64,000 bases of DNA from Zerene cesonia (lineage: Eukaryota; Arthropoda; Insecta; Lepidoptera; Pieridae). A model generated the notes under the pieces. That model ran no database searches. It saw only the letters and a program-made list of their open reading frames with translations, and had not been told where the DNA came from. Location: contig NW_024045137.1 in assembly GCF_012273895.1 (NCBI RefSeq), positions 744,001-808,000 of the forward strand, in the 5' to 3' direction. Shown piece after piece: positions 1-13,800 of the stretch (within the stretch, counting starts at the first letter, position 1; the number at the start of each line of letters is the position of its first letter). The translations under genes and the position numbers were made by a program.

Positions 1-280
1 NNNNNNNNNNNNNNNNNNNNNNNNNNNNNNNNNNNNNNNNNNNNNNNNNNNNNNNNNNNNNNNNNNNNNNNNNNNNNNNNNNNNNNNNNNNNNNNNNNNN
101 NNNNNNNNNNNNNNNNNNNNNNNNNNNNNNNNNNNNNNNNNNNNNNNNNNNNNNNNNNNNNNNNNNNNNNNNNNNNNNNNNNNNNNNNNNNNNNNNNNNN
201 NNNNNNNNNNNNNNNNNNNNNNNNNNNNNNNNNNNNNNNNNNNNNNNNNNNNNNNNNNNNNNNNNNNNNNNNNNNNNNNN
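1..280. other. Assembly gap (N)
   Basis: 280 undetermined bases at the window edge. The last DPP8/9 exon, with the catalytic His, should lie here or further left. Confidence 1.
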
Positions 281-355
281 CTGTAAAAGTAATAAATGTT
301 ATTTGCAGTTAACAATTTTCTATTTTCTTTATTACAATATTTATGGCAAGACTAG

Positions 356-451
356 GTAGATAGATAGATAGATACATAGATAGATAGATAGATATATAGA
401 TAGATAGATATATAGATAGATAGATAGATACATAGATAGATAGATAGATAC

Positions 452-510
<59 letters not shown>

Positions 511-534
511 TATAGATAGAGAGATAGATAGATA
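356..534. repeat. (GATA)n microsatellite
   Basis: About 45 GATA units with occasional CATA, TATA and GAGA variants, downstream of the last visible DPP8/9 exon. Translation of either strand is open only because the unit lacks stops in one frame. Confidence 0.95.
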
Positions 535-683
535 AAGATATATTTCATAATTATTATTTTTCCTGTCGTTCTTAGTATATATGTATGTAAATTTATTATA
601 TTTTACTTTTTCTTTATGTATGTAGCTATTTAGCCTATTTAGCTATTTTAGTAGTCCCAGTAGTGAAAACATGTTCGGTTTGA

Positions 684-700
684 TGATGATGATGATGATT
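684..700. repeat. (GAT)n microsatellite
   Basis: Five to six GAT units starting 14 bases after the donor at 714 (minus strand). Confidence 0.8.
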
Positions 701-714
701 TAATCTATATTCAC

Positions 715-3700
715 CTGCACGCGATGCGGTTTGCCGAGCCTCACGAGCTCGGAAAGCAACGCCGCGGTATGACAGAAGTGGACGTTTTCGTCGGCCAGAC
801 CGTGTATTATGAGCAGTCTACCCTCACTGTGGACAAAAAAAAAATATTTTATTTACTTTTTTATTTTATTTATAACTCATTAACAAAGCTATCATGAACC
901 TTAGTTAATATCATTAGGAACAAAAGCTACAGTATAGTTCACAGCCTTATCACATAGCGGTGATCTCTTCCAGGCAACCGTGGCAAAAGGTAATCAGCTC
1001 AATAAGAAAAAAAGTAGAAAGATGAAGAAATAACGAATTACAAGTTGTGCAATTTGAACACAAGTTGTGCAGTTTGTTATAAGCTGTCTAGTGTGTATTA
1101 TGCAGTGCGTTTAATACACAAGGTGTAATCCTACTTCCTACTATCCTAGTCCTAGACCTAGTCATATTACAAATGCGAAAGTTTGTAAGGATGTGTGTAT
1201 GTGTTTGTTGCTCTTTCACGCAAAAACCACAGAACCGATTGCAACGACATTTGGTACGTAGACAGCTGGACAACTGGAATAGCATATAGGCAACTATTTA
1301 TCCCGATATTCCAACGGGATACACGAGTGACACCGCGGGGCGCAGCTAGTAATAATAACAATACGGGCACGTTTTCCTCAACTCGACGTCAAGCGTCTAT
1401 TTTGTGTGAAAAGAAAAGGATGAGGTAGCCAGTTAGAGATGGATCTATCCCAGCTCCTCCATGAAGCTAAGCAGCTTGTGCGGGCTGCCGAAAACCTCAC
1501 GGAGGGACCTACCGCTTGCAGAGTGCATGTGCTGTGTACAGTGTACAGTGTGCAGTGTACAGTGTGCAGTGTGCAGTGTGCAGTGTACAGTGTACAGTAT
1601 ACAGTATACAGTGTACAGTGTGCAGTGTACAGTGTGCAGTGTGTATTGTACAGTGTGCAGTGTAGTGTGCAGTGTGCAGTGTGCAGTGTACAGTATATAG
1701 TGTGCAGCGTGCAGTGTACAGTATACAGTGTACAGTGTGCAGTGTGCAGTGTGCAGTGTGCAGTGTACAGTATATAGTGTGCAGCGTGCAGTGTATAGTA
1801 TACAGTGTACAGTGTGCAGTGTGCAGTGTACAGTATATAGTGTGCAGCGTGCAGTGTACAGTATACAGTGTACAGTGTGCAGTGTGCAGTGTACAGTGTA
1901 CAGTATACAGTGTACAGTGTGCAGTGTACAGTGTACAGTGTACAGTGTACAGTATATGGTGTGCAGTGTGGAGTGTGCAGTGTGCAGTGTGCAGTGTACA
2001 GTGTGCAGCTCACCGGTCCGGGAAGAAGGGCGCGTGCGCGATGACGCTGGCGCGGCTGTAGGCGTGCTGGCGGTCGGCGGGCGCGCCCATGTACCGCTCG
2101 GTGTAGGCCGTGTCGTAGAGCCGCCAGCTGGTGACGGGCGCGCCGGCCACGCACACCTTGAACACGTGCGGCCGCGTCGCCAGCCCCAGCAGCGACAGGT
2201 AGCCGCCTGCGACCGGCGAACGAACGGGGTGGTGAAGGGGGAGGGTTTCGATGATATTATGGTCAAACCGGCTCGAAGGACTTATATGATATTTCGTCAA
2301 TCCGGCTCGAAGGACCATATATTCAATTAAATAGGTATTGGTGATATTTTAACAATATCGATACTTGCTTATTTGCTATAACTCTTTTAACATAGTAGGA
2401 TTAGCGTAAATCTTTCGATTCTAAATATTTACGAACCAAAATAATGAGTCGAATGTTTCGGACGTGTGATATTATGTCAATAACACATATAAAATTAAAT
2501 ACATTCTTATGAATATAACACGAAGTTGCGAAGGGCTAAATTTGCAAGGCAACAAGAAGTCATGATTATTATTTATCAATTTGAATAGTGAACCGTCTCG
2601 AAGGACCAAACGTTTTTTACGTTATTATAAGATATACAGCTCTCACCATAGCTCCAACCGTGTATGGCGACTCGTTCCATGTCTATGCAGCCAGTTTCCT
2701 TCGCCAGCCATTGCAGGACTTCCACCTGGTGATATTAGTCAATAGTTCATGACTCGATGACTGATGTTCAATACATTTTATAATGAATGAATAGAAAAGA
2801 ATTGATCACGTGCAGGATTCGAACCCGCGTCTTTTTGCCATACCGTAGCAACGCCTAGCCTCTCGGCCACCCGTGATTCCCGCCTCGGTAATCGAATTTC
2901 ATCTACTCTTTCGTAGATTTGCTTAAAGGGATGAGGCCATCTTATACCAAACCTGTGTATCTTAATATACTCAGGCAAGTTCTCTTGAGCTTAAACTAAA
3001 TGCCACTGTGCCACGGATGCCACTTATACATTTTTTTTCTATAAAGTCTACGTCTATGTAAATAAGGATAAAAAACAAATATGATTATTATTAAGTTGGG
3101 CTTCATCCGACTTTCAGACAGTTTTCTGGTGGAAAACTCGCTTTTCCTACCAACCGGCTGGTCAATCTATGCAATGTCCCCCATTGCCCCACCTCACCTG
3201 ATCGTCCAGCTCGACCTGCCCCATCTTGCCCCGGATGGCCGCCTCCCAGGCTCGCCCGCGGTGCTTCGAGCCGCGCGAGTCCACCGACACCACGCTGAAG
3301 CCGCGAGCCGCCAGCATGTGCATGCGCAGCTGCCGGATGCCCTGCACGTTTGGGGGTTAGTTTAATTTATTAGTCACTTATTTGCTGAACTGCACAGGTA
3401 GGGTCTTCGAAAACGCGTTTTTTACTCTTAAAAAGGGGGATAAGGAAAGGGAAAGGTGAGGAGGAGGATCCAGTGAGCTGGTGGTTCACCTTATGGTTAG
3501 CTATGAACATTAGCAGAGTTAGGGTCTTTGAGCGTTTTAAATTAGGGAATAAGGGGAGGGGTGAGCGGGACAGTCGACAGGGCCCCACCTTGTAGCTATT
3601 GGTGACGGTCTGCACCTCGGGGCCCCCGTACACGTGCAGCACGGTGGGGCGGGGCCCCGGCACGGCGCTCCGCCACAGCGTGCAGTACGCGGTGGCGCCG

Positions 3701-4806
3701 CACGACAGCCGCGTCGAGTAGATCTGCGGCGGCGGCACCTCGATGCCGCTCAGCGAGCGCTCTGGTAACGCGATTGTGGGCTTTATTGTGTGCGCGATAA
3801 GGTCGAGTTCAGTTTGTCATTTTGTATGTCATAAGGTTGAAATATGTAATTGAGTGCGTAGTTTGTAGTTACATAAAAAAAATACTATATTGAGAAATTT
3901 TGAAAGAATAGAAAAAATTTGATCACGAGGCAGGATTCGAACCTGCGTTTCCTGCCTCGTGATCAAAATTTTTCTATTCTTTCAAAATTTCTCGTTTATA
4001 AAGCTATAAAACTAAAAATTAAATACTATATTGTTTTTTTTTATATTTAGAAAGAAAGAAAGAAAGATATAATTTAACACCACCACATTTACACACAGTT
4101 AAATTAAAATTAAAAATTGAACTTATGACTAAACGGTGTGGTGCTAAAAAGGGTAACTACTCAGCATGTGTGTCGCGTAATGCGCAGCGCTGATCTTCAG
4201 TAGCCCCTTGTTGGAGTGGCAGTCAGAAGAAATAAACATACATACATACATTATATAAACAATACAAACATACGTATAGATATTTGTATATAGCAAATAA
4301 AAACCGCACCTTTTATAAGCAACGACACGTCGTTACACTCGTCCCCGTCCCCCGCGCGCTCCCAGCTGCCGTTGAAGGGCCGCGCGTCGAGACCGTCTGG
4401 ATATTAAAAGAAAGAAAGAATCAGAAATGTTTAAAGAATAAAAATGAAATCTGCTTCCGTAACACTGTCTTCTAAAAGTTCTTACATTCTGTCTCTCTAT
4501 CCCGCCCACCCTCTCACTCACCGACTTCATCATTATCCTACTAATATAATAAATGCAAAAGTTTTTATCTCTCTATTCCTACGGGATACGGATGTACGCG
4601 GATGAGACCGCGGGGCGCAGTTATTTGTCTATATTTCTGACACACTATCTCCTCAAAGTGCATCTTTTTATCCTACACTCTCTCTCACTGTGTCACACTA
4701 TCTACATTCCGACTCTCTCTCTCTCTCTCTCTCCCTCTCACGCACTCACACTCTCCCACACTCTCCCTCACACCAACCGAACACCTCTCTCTCTCTCACT
4801 CTCAGC

Positions 4807-4838
<32 letters not shown>

Positions 4839-7800
4839 ACTCACCGAGCAGCGGTCGGTCGAGCAGCGCGCCGTACTGCGCGAGCGCGGCGCGGGGCGGC
4901 GCGCGCCGCACGCGGTACACGCGCGTGCTCGGCACGCTGCTGATGTTCGACGACGTTATCACCGCCACCGTGCACTCCTGGAACGTAGCCTAATGAGCTG
5001 GTGGTCCACTGGATGGTTAGCGATCACCACCGCCCGCGGATTTATAGGAAAAGGGATGAGGAAAGGATTGACGATTGGGAAGAAGGAATGCGTCTGGAAA
5101 GGGTGACGGACCTCCGGCTCCCCCCCTCGCCGTACGAAACACAGTAGCATGCTACTATTTCACGCTTGTCTTTGGGGGTGTGGTGCTTCCTTGAAGCTGG
5201 CCCATTTCTAGCCGAGGCATGCTCGACTCCCACATTGAAAAAGGTTATTGTGAAATGTAGAGAAAGGAAGTGTTTTGCTTTTTATTGCGATATAAATCAT
5301 TATTATTAAAAAAAAAACAGTGAAACAGTGAAACTGATGAAAAGATTGGCCACTGTGCATTTACTATGAAATTTGGTACGTAGATAGCTGGACAATTGGA
5401 ATAACACATAAGTAAGAAGTGAAGTCCCGTGTCCCCTAGTGGGGTATGGGGCAGGTGGTGTACATCTGTTTCACTGATCGATTTTCTTTACGGATAAGTA
5501 GATGATCAGCCTTCTGTGTCTTGCCAGACCGAGAATTTTTTTTGTGCGTCCCCACCGGGAATTGAACCCAGGACCCCTCGGTTCTACGCTCACGCGTTAA
5601 CCACTGTACCAAGGAATATTTAATTTTATGTGAAATATTTTTTTCGATTTCATTCCGTAGGTTCTGTGCGAAATCATTACAGACATACATAAAAAAACAC
5701 AAATTTCCCTCTTTCTAATACAAGTTTTGATAAACGACTGTGAATATTTATCCTGTTTCTCTGTGTGCGTTTGCGTCTTTGTGTCTTACGAACCGGTGGT
5801 TAATGTTATAACTGTGTAAAATGACGATTCAAAAGTGCTTCTATAAGAAGTCTAGTTGAATAAATAAATGTTTGAGTTTGAGTATGTGTGTATACCATGT
5901 GTGTACTTGTGTGTGTGTGTGTGTATCTTGTGTGTACTTGTGTATGTGTGTGTTTGTGTGTATGTATCTCCGAGTGCGTAGGTGTGCGTATACGCACCTC
6001 ATCCATATCCACGGTGTGCGAGTGCCCCACCGCAGTGAGCAGCACCGGCGGGGCGGAGGCCGAGGGGCGGAGCGGCGCCGCGTACAGGTGCCGCTCGAGG
6101 GGCGTCTCGCGGAGCCCCACGAAGTAGACCAGCCCGAGCGACTCGTCCACCTGGTGTGTGATAGGAGGGGGGAGGGGAGGGTGTTAATAAAAATTCTATA
6201 TATCACAATACACATAGTATAAAGCAAGTCGCTACTCGCGTCTGTCTCTATGTATGTATGTTTAGATATTAAAAACTACACAACGGATTTTGATGGGATT
6301 TTTTTAAATAGATAGAATGATGCATAACGAAGGTTTATATGTATATACAATAGCTTCTATTAAACTACTTCGAATTTAACGCGTGCGAAGCAGCGGGGCA
6401 AAGCTAGTCTATATTAATACTATAGGCTTTCGCCCGTGACTTCGCCCGCGTAGGAAAGGGAAATTCCTTCTAATTATCTCAAAATATGTACAAAAATCGT
6501 ATAATAAAATAATCATTTTTAATCAACAGCCAAAGCTGAATTTAAATTGCTAGAACTAGACCAGATTTTTAAGATTATAAGCGAACTTGACTACGAAATA
6601 ACATTTAAATGGGACCACATGGAATGTACCAGCTATCAAACACAAAAAGTACCATCAAAATCGCTTCACCCAGCCGACAGTTCTAAGATCCCAAACACAA
6701 AAACGAATTTTGAACCTCCCGTTTTTCAAGTCGGTCGAAAACACAGACAAACAGACACACTTCCGTCCCTGCTAAGGATAGCCATATTCAATATATGTGC
6801 CCACAGCTGGGACACAGGCCTCCTATGAGGGTTCAGGCCATAATCCACCATGCTGGCCAAGTGCGGGTTGGCAAATGTCACATGTCGTCGAACTTTTGAT
6901 TCTCGGACATGCCGGTTTCCTCACGACGTATTCCTTTACTGTTTCAAGCAGTGTCATCCAGATGCGCAGTTAAATTGAAAAATCAATTCATTGCCAGCAC
7001 GCTCGCCCGGTCTCGAACCCCCGACTTATCGATTTTGAAGTCCGAGATCCTCCACCACTGAGCCACCACTGCTGCCACAGGCACTGCTACCCCAAGGATA
7101 TCCACATATAGCTCACCCATATCTTCCTGCCCATGACCTCCCACTCGCCGGACGTGATCGCCTCCTTGCTTATGATGTTGGGGCCAGATGCGTTGGTCTC
7201 GTCCTCCGACAGCATACCTTCGACCGCTGCGGACGAATTAATTATTGGATAAAATTGATGGATGCTTGATAAAAATACTATATTATACCAGCTGGGGGAG
7301 CCGAAGGCCTTATCCTTTCCCCTACTCATCCGAGTCCTTTCCTTTATTCCTCTCGCCGATCCCTTCCCAATTTAAAGTCGGCAATCCATNNNNNNNNNNA
7401 CGTGATCGCCTCCTTGCTTATGATGTTGGGGCCAGATGCGTTGGTCTCGTCCTCCGACAGCATACCTTCGACCGCTGCGGACGAATTAATTATTGGATAA
7501 AATTGATGGATGCTTGATAAAAATACTATATTATACCAGCTGGGGGAGCCGAAGGCCTTATCCTTNNNNNNNNNNNNNNNNNNNNNNNNNNNNNNNNNNN
7601 NNNNNNNNNNNNNNNNNNNNNNNNNNNNNNNNNNNNNNNNNNNNNNNNNNNNNNNNNNNNNNNNNNNNNNNNNNNNNNNNNNNNNNNNNNNNNNNNNNNN
7701 NNNNNNNNNNNNNNNNNNNNNNNNNNNNNNNNNNNNNNNNNNNNNNNNNNNNNNNNNNNNNNNNNNNNNNNNNNNNNNNNNNNNNNNNNNNNNNNNNNNN

Positions 7801-10800
7801 NNNNNNNNNNNNNNNNNNNNNNNNNNNNNNNNNNNNNNNNNNNNNNNNNNNNNNNNNNNNNNNNNNNNNNNNNNNNNNNNNNNNNNNNNNNNNNNNNNNN
7901 NNNNNNNNNNNNNNNNNNNNNNNNNNNNNNNNNNNNNNNNNNNNNNNNNNNNNNNNNNNNNNNNNNNNNNNNNNNNNNNNNNNNNNNNNNNNNNNNNNNN
8001 NNNNNNNNNNNNNNNNNNNNNNNNNNNNNNNNNNNNNNNNNNNNNNNNNNNNNNNNNNNNNNNNNNNNNNNNNNNNNNNNNNNNNNNNNNNNNNNNNNNN
8101 NNNNNNNNNNNNNNNNNNNNNNNNNNNNNNNNNNNNNNNNNNNNNNNNNNNNNNNNNNNNNNNNNNNNNNNNNNNNNNNNNNNNNNNNNNNNNNNNNNNN
8201 NNNNNNNNNNNNNNNNNNNNNNNNNNNNNNNNNNNNNNNNNNNNNNNNNNNNNNNNNNNNNNNNNNNNNNNNNNNNNNNNNNNNNNNNNNNNNNNNNNNN
8301 NNNNNNNNNNNNNNNNNNNNNNNNNNNNNNNNNNNNNNNNNNNNNNNNNNNNNNNNNNNNNNNNNNNNNNNNNNNNNNNNNNNNNNNNNNNNNNNNNNNN
8401 NNNNNNNNNNNNNNNNNNNNNNNNNNNNNNNNNNNNNNNNNNNNNNNNNNNNNNNNNNNNNNNNNNNNNNNNNNNNNNNNNNNNNNNNNNNNNNNNNNNN
8501 NNNNNNNNNNNNNNNNNNNNNNNNNNNNNNNNNNNNNNNNNNNNNNNNNNNNNNNNNNNNNNNNNGCGCGCACACGCATTTTGCACTCGCTGCACAATTT
8601 TTTTTGTAGACGCCAGCAACCTAGGACCAACAACCGTATCAGCTGATATAAGCCCGTTCAAACAAACAAACTCCTCAGCTTCATAATATCCAATTAAAGA
8701 AATTCTAATAGATTTTAAACGCGATTTTTTACTTAGAGTGGGGAGGGCTGTTTAATTTTCGTGACGTAATCTCTTGATTCTGAATCTCTCTGTTCCGTTC
8801 TGTTCTGTTCTGTTCAGTTCAGTTCTGTTAGCTAAATAAACAGACACTGACCGACTTGCCGTCGGCGCGGCGCTCGGGCTCGGGCGCGTCGAGGTGCGCC
8901 GGCGCGAGCGCGTAGCCGACGCGCGATGTGAACTCGCTCAGCGGTATCAGCGCGAGCTCCAGCCTCTGCTGCTTGCGGTCCAGCAGCTGCACCCACACGC
9001 TGTGGATCGGGTGATATTCGAATTCAACATTTCAAATTCAAATTTCGAATTTCACATATCTAATTCAAATTTCAAATTCATTATTTTAAATAACTAGACT
9101 ATACTAAGTATAAGTACTTAGTATACTCGCAAAGATAAGTTTGTTCGTTCAGCAGACTGTTCTTTAAATAAGAATCGTCCAGAAACTCTATATTTCATAT
9201 GTTTTAACTGTTGATTAGCAGGCTTACAGTTAAGAAAACATTGAAACGGTGATCTAAATGAGTAAAACCCCACAAATATTACAAATTTGAACTCTCTCTG
9301 TCTCTCTCTTCACATATAAATCACTGGACCGATTTGAATGAAATTTTAAACATAGATAGTTTGAGAACTAAGATAGGACATAGACCACCTCAACGTTTTT
9401 CCAGGGGATGAAAAATCTGTTATCTTAATACAAAACTATTACTTCTCTTTTCAAAATAAATACTACAGAGTTTATTGCCGGCTCTTCTCTGTAGAAACTG
9501 CTTTCCGAACCGGTTTAAACTGTGTGAGTCAAAAGGGGCCATTAAGATGATACCCTCCCCTCCCCCCCATCTACGTGTGACGTAATTTATGGGATGGCCC
9601 CAAAGTGCTTCTATAGGAAGGAAGTCTAATTAAATGAATACATGTTTGATTTAATTTTTAGTTTAACAGCATTGAAAAGCTTTATAAATGACTAGCTGCG
9701 CCCCGCGGTTTCACCCGCATAAGTCCGTATCCCGTAGGAATATCGGGATAAAAAGTTGCCTATATATTATTCCAGTTGTTCAGCTAACTACTTACCAAAT
9801 TTCATTGTAATCGGTTCAGCAGTTTTTGCGTGAAAGAGCAACAAACACACAACAACAAACACATCCTTACAAACTTTCGCATTTATAATATTAGTAGGAA
9901 GTTTGAAATAAGCAAAAAAGCCACACTCACAACTGTCCGCAGGGGGTCCAGCCGACCCTGGCCAGATACTCGAACCACGGGAAGGTCTCTTTCAGCGGAT
10001 GCTTCATCTCGTACCATCGGATGTCTGTCACCTCCATGCTGTCGNNNNNNNNNNNNNNNNNNNNNNNNNNNNNNNNNNNNNNNNNNNNNNNNNNNNNNNN
10101 NNNNNNNNNNNNNNNNNNNNNNNNNNNNNNNNNNNNNNNNNNNNNNNNNNNNNNNNNNNNNNNNNNNNNNNNNNNNNNNNNNNNNNNNNNNNNNNNNNNN
10201 NNNNNNNNNNNNNNNNNNNNNNNNNNNNNNNNNNNNNNNNNNNNNNNNNNNNNNNNNNNNNNNNNNNNNNNNNNNNNNNNNNNNNNNNNNNNNNNNNNNN
10301 NNNNNNNNNNNNNNNNNNNNNNNNNNNNNNNNNNNNNNNNNNNNNNNNNNNNNNNNNNNNNNNNNNNNNNNNNNNNNNNNNNNNNNNNNNNNNNNNNNNN
10401 NNNNNNNNNNNNNNNNNNNNNNNNNNNNNNNNNNNNNNNNNNNNNNNNNNNNNNNNNNNNNNNNNNNNNNNNNNNNNNNNNNNNNNNNNNNNNNNNNNNN
10501 NNNNNNNNNNNNNNNNNNNNNNNNNNNNNNNNNNNNNNNNNNNNNNNNNNNNNNNNNNNNNNNNNNNNNNNNNNNNNNNNNNNNNNNNNNNNNNNNNNNN
10601 NNNNNNNNNNNNNNNNNNNNNNNNNNNNNNNNNNNNNNNNNNNNNNNNNNNNNNNNNNNNNNNNNNNNNNNNNNNNNNNNNNNNNNNNNNNNNNNNNNNN
10701 NNNNNNNNNNNNNNNNNNNNNNNNNNNNNNNNNNNNNNNNNNNNNNNNNNNNNNNNNNNNNNNNNNNNNNNNNNNNNNNNNNNNNNNNNNNNNNNNNNNN

Positions 10801-13800
10801 NNNNNNNNNNNNNNNNNNNNNNNNNNNNNNNNNNNNNNNNNNNNNNNNNNNNNNNNNNNNNNNNNNNNNNNNNNNNNNNNNNNNNNNNNNNNNNNNNNNN
10901 NNNNNNNNNNNNNNNNNNNNNNNNNNNNNNNNNNNNNNNNNNNNNNNNNNNNNNNNNNNNNNNNNNNNNNNNNNNNNNNNNNNNNNNNNNNNNNNNNNNN
11001 NNNNNNNNNNNNNNNNNNNNNNNNNNNNNNNNNNNNNNNNNNNNCGTGGCCAAATCTGCAGCACTTTAAACACTGGATTGTTGGCAGTTTATAGAGCTCT
11101 ACATTTAGAGAAGACTTAAAAATAATTAACGTCTACGTCTATCAATGTCATCGACCAAATCCATGTCTATCAATGTCTACAGCCACACCTATGTCTGTCA
11201 ATGTCAACAACAACACCTATGTTTGTCAATGTCAACAACCAAATCTATGTCTATCAAAGTTAGATCACATCCATGTCTATCAATGTCATCGACCAAATCC
11301 ATGTCTAACAATGTCATCGACCAAATCCATGTCTATCAATGTCTACAACTACATCCACGTCTGTCAATGACAACAACACCTATGTTTGTCAATGTCAACA
11401 ACCAAATCTATGTCTATGAAAGTCAGACCACATTCATGTCTATCAATGTCATCTTTTATATCTACGTCTGTCAATGTCAATGTCAATGTCAATGTCAACT
11501 CACGCAACGTTGTCTCCGAGTTGCCCTCGTTGTAGTAGTCGAGCACGGTGGTGGGCGACGCTTTCTGCAGTTTGAACGTCACCAACTTCAGCACGGATTT
11601 AGCGTTCGGCGTGCCGGCGCGCGGGAATCTGGAATCGCGATGACGATTGCTTAAATATAGGGGAAAAAATTCAAGAATTATTGAGAATTGGTCAGTTTTA
11701 AATTGCCTTGAAGTGATCACTTCGAAGTGATAAGGCAAAAAATTTACTCTTTCATTTTAAGGCTTTATACATTTAGGTTTTCTTCAGTGTTGTTAAGAGT
11801 TAAATAAATAAATTAATGCCATGGCAGCTCTGTCTGTGTGACTCTTCTTCACGTCTAAACTGCTGAGCCGATTTATATAAAATTTGCTACAAAGATAGTT
11901 TGAGATATTTGACAGTGTTTATATCAAACTTATTCCAAAACATTGTGTAGTCAAATTGGTGAACTGTTGAATTTTTGGATGCATATTGCTCACAGAGGAA
12001 AAGCTACATATAAAATTTAGCTTTTTCGCCTCACTTGATTTGTTCAAAACATAATTACATACAACATTTAGAACCGTTTACAGCAAGTTTGGTCGTGATT
12101 AGAAAAATAATATCACCTTATCATCACGATGACAGGTGACCACGTCATGTGATGTCAGAGACTTGACATGACATGACGTGACTTCACATGACGTCTCGTA
12201 ACGTCACATAACATGACATGACTCATGTCATGTCACGCCACCGTGACACGATGTGCAACGCCACGTACGGATTACCTGAACTCCTCGACCTCCCCGCTGC
12301 TGCTGTTCGACGATGGAAAACTGAATATCTTCACCTCGCTCTCATCAACTTCCTCATAGACTATCCGAAACACATCATCTGAAATATATCATATTTTTAT
12401 GTTTTATTACATTAATTACGAGGATGTTAGCTATAAATATTCGCATATTATAAACTATGTCTATTCTAATGATATAAAGCTGAAGAATTTGTTTGTTTGT
12501 ATTCGCTTATCTCAGTAACGGCTGGAATAATTTAAGAAATTCTCATGTCTATTCTAATAATATAAAGCTGGCGAATTTATTTGTTTGTTTAAACTCGCTT
12601 ATCTCAGGAACTACTGGAACAATTCAATGAAGAAATTCTTTCATTCTTGGACATGTGTGTGTTACACTATGAAGAGTTTATTATTTATTTTTGACATGGA
12701 TTAACTTCAAAAGAAAGGAAGAATCGGTTTACAGTCAATAGTTGATTTTGTAAATTCTATTACAAAAACAACTCTTTTGGTAAACTTTTAATTCTTTTAA
12801 GCCAGGGCGAAGCCGGAGTGAATGGTATTTATTAGTTATCTTATCTTAATATATATAAATCTCGTGTCACAATGTTTGTCCTCAATGGACTCCTAAACCA
12901 CTTAACCGATTATAATAAAATTCGCACACCATGTGCAGTTCAATCCAACTTGAGAGATAGGATAGTTTTTATTATAATTTAAATTACAATAAACAACTAC
13001 CCGGGCGGCGCCGGGGCGTACAGATAGTATAAACTAAAAATTGGGCAATTTTGAAAGATAGATAGATACATTTTGACAAAAAGATATTTATAAATGTGAA
13101 ACTGCTGATGATTATAAAATTTTTAGCAATCAACTAAAAACGGCTCAACAAATTTCGATTACTCTCAACACAAGCCGATAGATAAACAACTCACCATCAC
13201 ATTTCGGTTGCCACCAGAAGCCCGTGTACCTCGAGAACTCCTCCTGGGTGACGTAGCACGGCACGCCAGCCTGGAGGGGGTCGTCGGCTAACCTGTATTG
13301 AAATCAATCAATCAATCGACCGATAAATCCATCGATTAATCGCTCGACCCGTCAATAGACCGATCAACCAACCGATCTCTCAATAAAGTACAACTGTACT
13401 ATATTATGTGGATATTTTATACGCGTCTCGATTAGATAGTAAGACAATCAATCGTCTAGTCAAAAATACAATTTTATTTCACTTGTAAATATAATTAATT
13501 CCTCAGCATTTCGAATCTTTAGTGTAGACTATATACTAACAATTATATGGATACAACATTAATTCTATCCTACTAATATTATAAATGCGAAAGTTTGTAA
13601 GGATGTGTTTGTGTCTGTTGCTCTTTCACGCAAAAACTAATGAACCGATTGCAATGAAATTTGCTACGTAGATAGCTGGACAACTGGAATAACATATAGG
13701 CAACTTTTTATCCCGATATTCCTACGGAATACGCGGGTGAAACCGCGGGGAGCAGCATTTATTTATAATTTACTAAATTTATCGTAGTCGTTTTATTATA

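Noticed and set aside
309..548. Tyr/Ile/Ser-rich frame on the minus strand
   Set aside because: Translation of the GATA microsatellite.
1378..2330. Several long overlapping open frames on both strands
   Set aside because: They are produced by the stop-free octamer minisatellite; only 2014-2206 (minus strand) is a real exon.
7344..8686. Long frames across 7566-8565 and similar frames over the other 1000-N gaps
   Set aside because: They are open only because N is not read as a stop.
11145..11738. Frames of 124-169 residues on both strands
   Set aside because: Minisatellite translation joined to part of DPP8/9 exon 6; only 11504-11628 (minus strand) is coding.
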